This document shows, piece after piece, positions 15,771-21,734 of a DNA stretch of 24,263 bases. Origin of the DNA: JACKBJ01 sp964549495. GTDB lineage: Bacteria; Chloroflexota; Anaerolineae; Epilineales; Epilineaceae. Position numbers and translations under genes: made by a program. The notes under the pieces were generated by a model, which worked only from the letters and a program-made list of their open reading frames with translations, searched no databases and was not told the DNA's origin. The stretch covers positions 1 through 24,263 of the forward strand of contig CAZJWJ010000082.1 of NCBI GenBank assembly GCA_964549495.1, written 5' to 3'. The first letter of the stretch is position 1, and the number at the start of each line of letters is the position of its first letter.

Positions 15771-16364
15771 TTACGAGCCAGTTGCAGAGCCGGTGGAGCC
15801 CTCGTCGCCCTCGGTCTCGGCGGCCCCTCGCGCCAGGTCGGAGCGCAGCGACTGGAGATTGCGGGCCACCGCGTCCAGCCGGCCTCGAAGGTCGTCGATG
15901 GCGTCCAAGATGTCCGCGTCGGCCCGCTCGGAGCCTTCCCGCGTCGCGCTCGACGTCGCAGCATCCGGCCGGCCACTCGACGGTTTCGGCGCCCAGGCTC
16001 CGAGGGTCTTCTGGAACAAGTCCATGGCCTGGCGCTGATAGCGCTCGCTCTGCTCGACCGCCCCGCTGACCGCATCGGCATAGTCGCTGGCAAAGCGCTC
16101 CCAGATCTTCAAGCTGTCCTGCAGGAGGCCGGCCCGCTCAGCCTCCGACACATCGGCCACCGAGGCCAGGGTCATGCGGGCCAATTCGGCCTGCATGAAG
16201 GCCACGGCGTCGGCGAAGTCGGTGAAGTGGGCCTCGGCGTCTCCCTGCACGTGACGGATGTGGCCGCGCCAGCGCAGGCGCCGCCCCTCGCGGGGCTCCT
16301 CCCAGGCGTCCTGGGTGAAGCGAAGGACGAAGGAGGCAATGTCCGGTTCGGAATGCTGACTCAT
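15771..16364 (-). CDS. Phasin-like protein with a short extra N-terminal domain, PHA-cluster associated
   Basis: A 197-residue soluble protein in two parts. Residues 1 to ~60 (ASFVLRFTQDAWEEP, then LRWRGHIRHVQGDAEAHFTD and FADAVAFMQAEL) look like a compact beta-alpha module of a type seen as a short stand-alone unit in Chloroflexota and cyanobacteria. I know no assigned function for it. Residues ~75-125 form a phasin-like helix (LKIWERFASDYADAVSGAVE, RYQRQAMDLFQKTLGAW). After a Ser/Asp-rich linker, ~145-180 form a short coiled coil (ILDAIDDLRGRLDAVARNLQ). It overlaps the regulator stop by ATGA (16364-16361). Granule association is inferred from the helix pattern and operon position; the first domain could instead be a sensor or adaptor for the regulator. 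Confidence 0.65.
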   Translation of the reverse strand: MSQHSEPDIASFVLRFTQDAWEEPREGRRLRWRGHIRHVQGDAEAHFTDFADAVAFMQAELARMTLASVADVSEAERAGLLQDSLKIWERFASDYADAVSGAVEQSERYQRQAMDLFQKTLGAWAPKPSSGRPDAATSSATREGSERADADILDAIDDLRGRLDAVARNLQSLRSDLARGAAETEGDEGSTGSATGS

Positions 16365-17206
16365 GATCTCCTACCTCTCGAATGCACGGCGGCGCGCCCT
16401 TCCCCGACGTCGGCCCCGGTTGGATCCAATGCCGCTTCGTAGACCGCTCGGGTGACCGGCAAGGGCTCGATGCCCAGGCTCTCGTCGAGGGCCTGCCGGC
16501 AGCGTTCCCAGCTGCGTAGGGCCAGCCCGCGATTCCCGCGGGCCATGTGCGCGCGCATCTCCAAGCGCCATGCCTCCTCCCAGATCGGGTCGAAGGACAG
16601 GATGCGTTGGGCCAACTCCAGGCTTTCCAAGGGATTGTCCTCGAGCACCAGCTGGCCCAGGTTGGCCATCGCGCCGAGGGCCAGGGTCTGCAGGCGCTCT
16701 TGCTCCAGGCTGGCCCAGTCCTCGTAGCGCCGGTCCGGCAGGAAGTCGCCCCGATAGAGATCGACCGCGCGGCGATAGGCGAGCTTGGCCCGGCCTGGCG
16801 CATCCGCGAGACTGCGATTGCCCTCGGTAATCGCCTGCTCGAGCTGCTCGGCGTCGATCTCGATGCCTTGCTCGGCCAGGCCGTAGGCCGTGCCGACCCG
16901 GCGCACGAAGCGCGACTCTGCCCGCGGCCGGCGATCCGGCTCCAGGCTGCGCAGCGCGCTGGACAGCGCCACCTTGAAGTCTCGCTCGCCCGTCTCCGGA
17001 TCGCACTCGGGCCAGAGCTGCTCGACGATGCGCTCGCGCTCGAGCAGGCGCCGGCGGCGGGCGATCAGGAACTGGAAGAGCTGCAGGGCCTTGTCGCGTT
17101 CCCAGATGGAAGCGGGTAGCTCCGCGCCCTCGCGCCACAGGCGAAAGCGCCCCAAGGTCTGTACGCGCAGGGCCGGGTCCCGTTCGAGCTGGTCGCGTTC
17201 GCTCAT
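16361..17206 (-). CDS. BTAD/SARP-type transcriptional regulator of the PHA cluster
   Basis: A 281-residue regulator. An OmpR-like winged helix occupies about residues 13-105 (VQTLGRFRLWREGAELP, the KALQLFQFLIARRRR helix, LWPECDPETGERDFKVALSSALRSLEP). A bacterial transcriptional activator domain (BTAD) of TPR-like helices occupies about 110-265 (YRGDFLPDRRYEDWASLEQERL and ERCRQALDESLGIEPLP). This is the SARP-like pair without the ATPase and long TPR region of larger homologues. It leads the PHA operon and overlaps the next gene by ATGA, so it probably activates or tunes PHA synthesis, possibly its own operon. ATG 17206 has only a weak GGA 5-6 nt upstream. A weak minus-strand promoter (GAGCAA/AGTCTA on the plus strand, 17241-17214, 16-nt spacer) overlaps the leader. 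Confidence 0.88.
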   Translation of the reverse strand: MSERDQLERDPALRVQTLGRFRLWREGAELPASIWERDKALQLFQFLIARRRRLLERERIVEQLWPECDPETGERDFKVALSSALRSLEPDRRPRAESRFVRRVGTAYGLAEQGIEIDAEQLEQAITEGNRSLADAPGRAKLAYRRAVDLYRGDFLPDRRYEDWASLEQERLQTLALGAMANLGQLVLEDNPLESLELAQRILSFDPIWEEAWRLEMRAHMARGNRGLALRSWERCRQALDESLGIEPLPVTRAVYEAALDPTGADVGEGRAAVHSRGRRS

Positions 17207-17295
17207 CGAGTCCAGTCTAGCCGATGGCCGGCCGGGAGCAAGCGCGATGGCCGGACATCCGACTCTCCGAGGACCGGGCCCCGTCGCGATCCGGC

Positions 17296-17316
17296 GAACC
17301 GCAGCGGGTGCGGTTC
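17296..17316. promoter_or_regulatory. Inverted repeat in the divergent regulator/protease promoter region
   Basis: GAACCGCA (17296-17303) and TGCGGTTC (17309-17316) are exact reverse complements around GCGGG. The repeat ends 2 nt before the candidate -35 box of the protease gene. It is a candidate operator for a dimeric regulator, possibly the adjacent BTAD protein. Confidence 0.35.
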
Positions 17317-17318
17317 AC

Positions 17319-17348
17319 TTGCGACCGCGAGCATGGCTCGGCTATTCT
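17319..17348 (+). promoter_or_regulatory. Candidate promoter of the secreted protease gene
   Basis: TTGCGA (17319-17324), 18-nt spacer, TATTCT (17343-17348). Both boxes match sigma70 consensus at four of six positions. The leader to ATG 17469 would be about 115 nt. Confidence 0.3.
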
Positions 17349-17468
17349 GGCAGGAGGGCGCTAACGTCTTGCGTTCCACCTGTGTTGGTGGCTTGGATCC
17401 GGAGTCCGCGGGCTCTGATCGGAGATCTCGTCCCAACCTCGTCCGACATCGATTTCTGGAGTCGCTTC

Positions 17469-20405
17469 ATGCGCGCGTCGCTCCCTCCCCGCCCCGCTCT
17501 CTCCCGCCTGCTCGTCTCGGCATTGCGCATCCTGCTCTTGCTCTTGGCCTGCACCGCGATCGGCGAAGCGATGCCCGCGGCCCATGCGCAGGGCGCGGCC
17601 GGCATCGCGGTCCGCGCGCATCCGGACGCCCTGCGGATCCTGCCGGAAGGCGAGCTCCTGCGCGGGGCCGACTACGGCACCTTTGCCTGGTTGGAGCTTA
17701 CGCAGGCCGGCCTCGATCGGCTCGACGCATCGGGCCTGGACTACGAGCGCGTGCCGGGCGGCACGGAGCTCGGGATCAATGTCTACCGCTTCGATCCGCT
17801 GAACGGAACGCCCGACTTCCCGCCGGGCCTGGGCAGCGAGTCGCCCCCGGCCGCCCAGGACTTCTGGCTCCTGCAGCTCAACGGTCCGGTGCGCGAGGAC
17901 TGGCTTTCGCGCATGGACGACCTGGGCTTGATCCGCCTGCAGTACCTGGCCCAGAACGCCTACCTGGTCTGGGCTTCGGACGACCAGATCGAGTCCGTGA
18001 CGGGCGCCGACTATATCCGCTGGATCGGCCGCTACGTCCCGGCCTACCGGCTGGCACCCGAGCTCTCGGGCCGTCGAGGGCGGCTGCCGGTGACGCTGCT
18101 GGCCTTCGAGCCCCGGATGCCGCAGCTGCGGCAGACCATCCTCGATCTGGGTGGCCGCATCCTGGTCGAGGATCCGGCCAGAGGCCTGGAGCGCTACCTG
18201 GTCCTGGAGATCGATGCCCCGCGGCTGGCATGGCTGGCCTCGACGCCGGGCGTCATCGCCGTCTCGGACGGCGCGCGCCAGGCGATGGAGCTGGACGAGA
18301 TGTCGGACAAGATCATGGCCGGTATGGTCAACGGCACCCAGCCCGAGCCCATCCCGCCGCGCTACGAGGCGGGCTTCCTGGACGCCATCGGCTACGACGG
18401 GGACGGGGTCGTGGTGCACGTCAACGACGCAGGCATCCGCGAGCAGCACGCGGACCTGACGACCGGCCGCATGGTGGCCGAGTACGGGAACCGAGAAAAC
18501 CACCACGGAACCCACGTTGCCGGCATCATCCTGGGCCTGGGCGCCGGAAACATCGGCGACACCTCCGGCGGCGGCAGCTGGATCTACGGCATCGGCGTGG
18601 CGCCGGGCGCCCAGTACATCGACGAGTACTTCGGCTGCTCGCCGGCCACCTGCACCGAACACGCCATCTCCAACGGCGCCAACGTCTCCAACAACAGCTG
18701 GGGCTACGGCGGCAGCGGCGGCGTGCACTACGGCTACGGCTACACCAACGCCGCCCGCATCTGGGACGAGCTGGCTTTGGACGGCGACACGAACCAGAAC
18801 GGTCCGCAGCCGCTGACCATCGTGGCGGCGGCCGGCAACGGCGGTGGCCCCAGCGAGCGCATCGGCGAGCCCTGGGAGGCCAAGAACGTCATCTCGGTAG
18901 CCGCCTCGCGGAACTGGCGCAACTCCACCGGCAACCAGGGCAGCGGCAACATCGATAGCATCGCCAGCTTCTCGAGCCGCGGCAACTGCCGCGACGGCCG
19001 CAACTGCCCGGTCGTCACCGCACCGGGCCAATACATCATCTCGGCGCGCTGGTCCAACTCGGGCTGCGGATCGCAGCAGGCTCCCAACTCGAACACGCAT
19101 TCGGTCTGCTCCGGCACCAGCATGTCCTCGCCCCATGCCGCGGGCGCGGCGGCCTTGATCACCGAATGGTGGCGCGACACCAACAACGATCAGGATCCCA
19201 GCCCGGCCATGGTCCGCGCGCTCCTGGTCAACGGGGCCAAGGACATGGGCTCGGCGAACATCCCGACCATCAGCGAGGGCTGGGGTCGCATCGACGTCTG
19301 GGACTCCATCGACCCGGGGGTGCCGACACTGCGCTGGGATCAGACCGAGATCTTCCACGACACCGGTGATTCCTGGTCGGTGTCGGTCCTGCCCTTCGAC
19401 AGCTCCAAGCCGATGAAGGTCACCCTGGCCTGGTCCGATGCGCCGGGACCGGGCAACGGAGGCAACACAGCGGCCTGGGTCAACGACCTCGACCTGGAGG
19501 TCCAGCGCGGCAGCACCGTCTGGCGCGGCAACGTCTTCTCCAACGGCTGGTCCAACTCGGGCGGCAGCAACGACGGCAAGAACAACCTGGAGAACGTCTA
19601 CCTCCAGTCGCCGGCCTCGGCCCAGCACGACATCAGCATCGAGGCGGCCAACATCGCCGGCAATGGCGTCCTTGGCAATAGCGACAACACCGACCAGAAC
19701 TGGGCGCTGGTCTGTCAGAACTGCTCGCTGGCCAGCGGCCCCACCGCCACCCCGACCCCCTCCGACACGCCGACGCCGACCAATACCCCCACCCCGACCT
19801 ACACGCCGACGCCGCCCAGCGGCCTGGGCACCACCGAGCCGACATCGACCCACACGCCGACCCCCTCGGACACGCCGACGCCCACGGCCAGCCTCACGCC
19901 GACGCCCATGCCCAGCCCGACCCACACGCCCAGCTCGACGCCGACCGTCCCGCCGAGCCCGACAGTCCCACCGAGCCCGACGCCCTCCCCGGTCCCGAGC
20001 GCCACGCCGACGCCCAGCCAGACCCCGAGCGCGACGGCCAGCTCGACCGCCACCGCGACGCCCGTGCCCAGCGCGACGGCGACCGCCAGCCCGACCGCCA
20101 GCGCCACGCCGCTGCCCAGCGCCACGCCGACTCCGACGGCCACTGCCACCGCGACGGCCACCGCGACGTCCACGTCCACGCCCAGCCCGACCGCAACCCC
20201 GACCGCCACGCCGACCAACACGCCCACCGACACGCCGACCGCTACGCCCACGGCGACGAACACGCCCAGCCCGACCTTGACGCCCAGCCCCACACCGACC
20301 TTCCCGATCGGCCCGGGTGTGGCCCCCGTCGGGCGTCCGATCCGCGGCTACGGTGCGGTCAGCCCCTGGCTGCCGAGGACTTCTCGAGGATTCGAGCTGG
20401 ACTGA
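17469..20405 (+). CDS. Secreted S8 subtilisin-like serine protease with Pro/Thr-rich C-terminal tail
   Basis: A 978-residue exported protease. The signal peptide covers residues 1 to ~37 (basic start, LLVSALRILLLLLAC, cleavage near AHAQG). Residues ~40-300 resemble a long propeptide region. The catalytic domain has Asp320 (VVVHVNDAGI), His346 (NHHGTHVAGI), the oxyanion Asn in VAAAGNGG, and Ser551 (CSGTSMSSPHAAG), so the triad is complete. A beta-sandwich follows (WSVSVLPFDSSKPMKVTLAW, AWVNDLDLEVQ, about 630-750), as in many S8 enzymes. Residues ~758-945 are almost purely Pro/Thr/Ser/Ala. The end (VSPWLPRTSRGFELD) lacks a clear IYLPL motif. ATG 17469 has TGGAG upstream. It is divergent from the PHA regulator. 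Likely role is extracellular protein degradation, with the tail as a cell-wall spacer or glycosylation region. Confidence 0.93.
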   Translation: MRASLPPRPALSRLLVSALRILLLLLACTAIGEAMPAAHAQGAAGIAVRAHPDALRILPEGELLRGADYGTFAWLELTQAGLDRLDASGLDYERVPGGTELGINVYRFDPLNGTPDFPPGLGSESPPAAQDFWLLQLNGPVREDWLSRMDDLGLIRLQYLAQNAYLVWASDDQIESVTGADYIRWIGRYVPAYRLAPELSGRRGRLPVTLLAFEPRMPQLRQTILDLGGRILVEDPARGLERYLVLEIDAPRLAWLASTPGVIAVSDGARQAMELDEMSDKIMAGMVNGTQPEPIPPRYEAGFLDAIGYDGDGVVVHVNDAGIREQHADLTTGRMVAEYGNRENHHGTHVAGIILGLGAGNIGDTSGGGSWIYGIGVAPGAQYIDEYFGCSPATCTEHAISNGANVSNNSWGYGGSGGVHYGYGYTNAARIWDELALDGDTNQNGPQPLTIVAAAGNGGGPSERIGEPWEAKNVISVAASRNWRNSTGNQGSGNIDSIASFSSRGNCRDGRNCPVVTAPGQYIISARWSNSGCGSQQAPNSNTHSVCSGTSMSSPHAAGAAALITEWWRDTNNDQDPSPAMVRALLVNGAKDMGSANIPTISEGWGRIDVWDSIDPGVPTLRWDQTEIFHDTGDSWSVSVLPFDSSKPMKVTLAWSDAPGPGNGGNTAAWVNDLDLEVQRGSTVWRGNVFSNGWSNSGGSNDGKNNLENVYLQSPASAQHDISIEAANIAGNGVLGNSDNTDQNWALVCQNCSLASGPTATPTPSDTPTPTNTPTPTYTPTPPSGLGTTEPTSTHTPTPSDTPTPTASLTPTPMPSPTHTPSSTPTVPPSPTVPPSPTPSPVPSATPTPSQTPSATASSTATATPVPSATATASPTASATPLPSATPTPTATATATATATSTSTPSPTATPTATPTNTPTDTPTATPTATNTPSPTLTPSPTPTFPIGPGVAPVGRPIRGYGAVSPWLPRTSRGFELD
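19739..20310 (+). repeat. Low-complexity Pro/Thr-coding repeat tract
   Basis: About 190 codons of (ACG/ACC)-CCG type alternation encode TPTPSDTPTPTNTPTPT-like sequence. Units vary and are not exact tandem copies. Its antisense strand reads as a spurious Gly/Val-rich frame. Such tracts are prone to slippage and assembly collapse. Confidence 0.85.
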
Positions 20406-20501
20406 GCTGGCCATACGCCGGCAGTCGGCATGCGCCAACAGTCCGAGATCGCTTCGAGGCGCGGGCGAATATCCAATCCGTAGACATTCAGCGCGAAGAT
20501 C

Positions 20502-20533
20502 GAGCCCTCGGGTCCCACGGGATTCGAGGGCTC
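20502..20533. terminator. Hairpin between converging protease genes
   Basis: GAGCCCTCG (20502-20510) pairs with CGAGGGCTC (20525-20533) around a 14-nt loop, between the stops at 20405 (plus) and 20551 (minus). There is no strong T-run on either strand. It could end both transcripts. Confidence 0.4.
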
Positions 20534-20550
20534 GGTGATTTCGGACGACG

Positions 20551-21447
20551 TCATCTGCCCTGTCGACCCCCGAGCCATCCGAGCGCGGCCTCGAGCGCTT
20601 GGCTGGCCGGCGCCCGAAGGTCCGGCTCGATGCCCCGTCCCTCCCAGTTATCCCCCGTGTGCGGGTTGATCGATCGGGCGTCCGGAAGCTGGAGGCGGAT
20701 CCCGCCGGGCAGGCGGAGCATCCGGCTGGGATGCGCGCCGCCGGCCGTGCGCTCTCCGACGACGGTCGCCCGTCCCAGGGCGCGCAGGTTGTAGACCAAT
20801 TCCTCGGCGCCGGAGAAGGTCTCGGCGCTGGTCAGCAGGCGGACCGGCACCGAGCTGCCGATGCGCGGCCCCGGCAGCCAGGGCAGCGTCCACCATTGCC
20901 GAAGGCGGCCGTCGCGATGGTGGATGTCGTTCAGGTGGCGCGGTCCGTCCTCGGCATCGAAGAGGTGGGTGCAGAGCAGCGCGATCATGCCGGGGTCCCC
21001 GCCGCGCGCCCGGCGCAGGTCGATGATCAGGGCATCGCGTTCGGCCAGCAGCCGGAGCGCGTCGTTCATCGGCTCGCCCGCGACCGAGGCCGGCGCGAGG
21101 TAGCGCAGGACCAGGAGCCCGATGTTGCCCTGGAGGCGTTCGACCCGTTCGATCCCGTAGCCTCCGGCCCGCATGCGCAGCGCTTCTTCGGATTCGAGCC
21201 CTTCGGGAGCCGGCTCGAGTCGCAGGTGCAGGTCACCGCTCGCGGCGTAGAGGTCCTGGCTCAGGGCATCGCATAGCGCATCGATCCCGATGGATGCCTC
21301 GTAGGCGCCGGCCCGCAGTCGCTCGCGGATGGCCGCCGCGATGTCCATCGCCCGGTCGGGGAAGACGTAATGCCGCTCGACCTCCCGGAGCGCGGGCTCG
21401 ACCAGGGCCTCGAGATCGGAGGGCTTCATCGACTCGGGTGGCTTCAT
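20551..21447 (-). CDS. S41 family peptidase-like protein (IRBP/CtpA-type fold, no PDZ)
   Basis: A 298-residue protein of the S41 group closest in layout to IRBP-like bacterial members. A helical N-terminal domain (~10-70, VERHYVFPDRAMDIAAAI) leads into the S41 core: GDLHLRLEP, GNIGLLVLRYLAP, ALIIDLRRARGGDPGMIALL, then SSVPVRLLTSAETFSGAEEL with putative nucleophile Ser212, and GRATVVGERTAGGAHPS. No signal peptide is seen, so it appears cytoplasmic. The general-base Lys of CtpA-type enzymes is not obvious, and activity is uncertain. ATG 21447 overlaps the upstream stop by ATGA, which decides the start over ATG 21429. It is the last gene of the transporter operon. Confidence 0.85.
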   Translation of the reverse strand: MKPPESMKPSDLEALVEPALREVERHYVFPDRAMDIAAAIRERLRAGAYEASIGIDALCDALSQDLYAASGDLHLRLEPAPEGLESEEALRMRAGGYGIERVERLQGNIGLLVLRYLAPASVAGEPMNDALRLLAERDALIIDLRRARGGDPGMIALLCTHLFDAEDGPRHLNDIHHRDGRLRQWWTLPWLPGPRIGSSVPVRLLTSAETFSGAEELVYNLRALGRATVVGERTAGGAHPSRMLRLPGGIRLQLPDARSINPHTGDNWEGRGIEPDLRAPASQALEAALGWLGGRQGR

Positions 21448-21734
21448 CGGCTCGCGTCGCGTCCTCCGCCCGGCTCGTCCAGGCCTTCGACCTGCAGGAG
21501 TCCCGCCGCCGCCATGTCGCGGAGGAAGGTGGCCGGGTCTTCGCTGCGTACCAGGCAACCCGTGACGCGCCGCGCGCGCTCTGCCACGCGCAGCATGTAG
21601 CGCCAGGCATCCGGCTCGCCGACCAGCGCCCGCTGGTTGAGAGCGCGCAGCGCCTCGAGCGCCGTCGCGGCCCGGATCTCCGCGCCGTCGGCGGTGGTCA
21701 CGATGATCGGGGAGGCTCCGGGTGGCGCGCTCAT
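21444..21734 (-). CDS. Small conserved-context protein of unknown function (96 residues)
   Basis: A 96-residue soluble protein, not recognised. The N-terminal part has two short strands (SPIIVTTADGAEIRAAT), followed by helices (LEALRALNQRALVGE, WRYMLRVAERARRVTGCLV) and a final helix (DPATFLRDMAAAGLLQVEGL). A Gly/Asp/Ser tail ends it. It is coupled on both sides: its ATG overlaps the transporter stop (21734-21731, ATGA), and its TGA overlaps the S41 ATG (21447-21444, ATGA). This double overlap is the main evidence that it is real. It could be an adaptor between transporter and protease or a small regulator; nothing in the sequence says which. Confidence 0.65.
   Translation of the reverse strand: MSAPPGASPIIVTTADGAEIRAATALEALRALNQRALVGEPDAWRYMLRVAERARRVTGCLVRSEDPATFLRDMAAAGLLQVEGLDEPGGGRDASR

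Noticed and set aside
19799..20293. Gly/Val-rich frame on the minus strand resembling a structural repeat protein
   Set aside because: It is the antisense of the Pro/Thr-coding tract; alternating ACG-CCG necessarily reads as Gly-Val/Ala on the other strand.
19739..20310. Possible CRISPR or tandem-repeat array
   Set aside because: Repeats are short, irregular and codon-phased, encoding a Pro/Thr linker; no repeat-spacer structure exists.
17361..20438. Very long open frame (about 1000 codons) on the minus strand opposite the S8 protease
   Set aside because: It mirrors the high-GC coding strand, its translation is Arg/Gly/Val-rich without motifs, and the plus strand has a complete S8 protease with signal peptide and catalytic triad.
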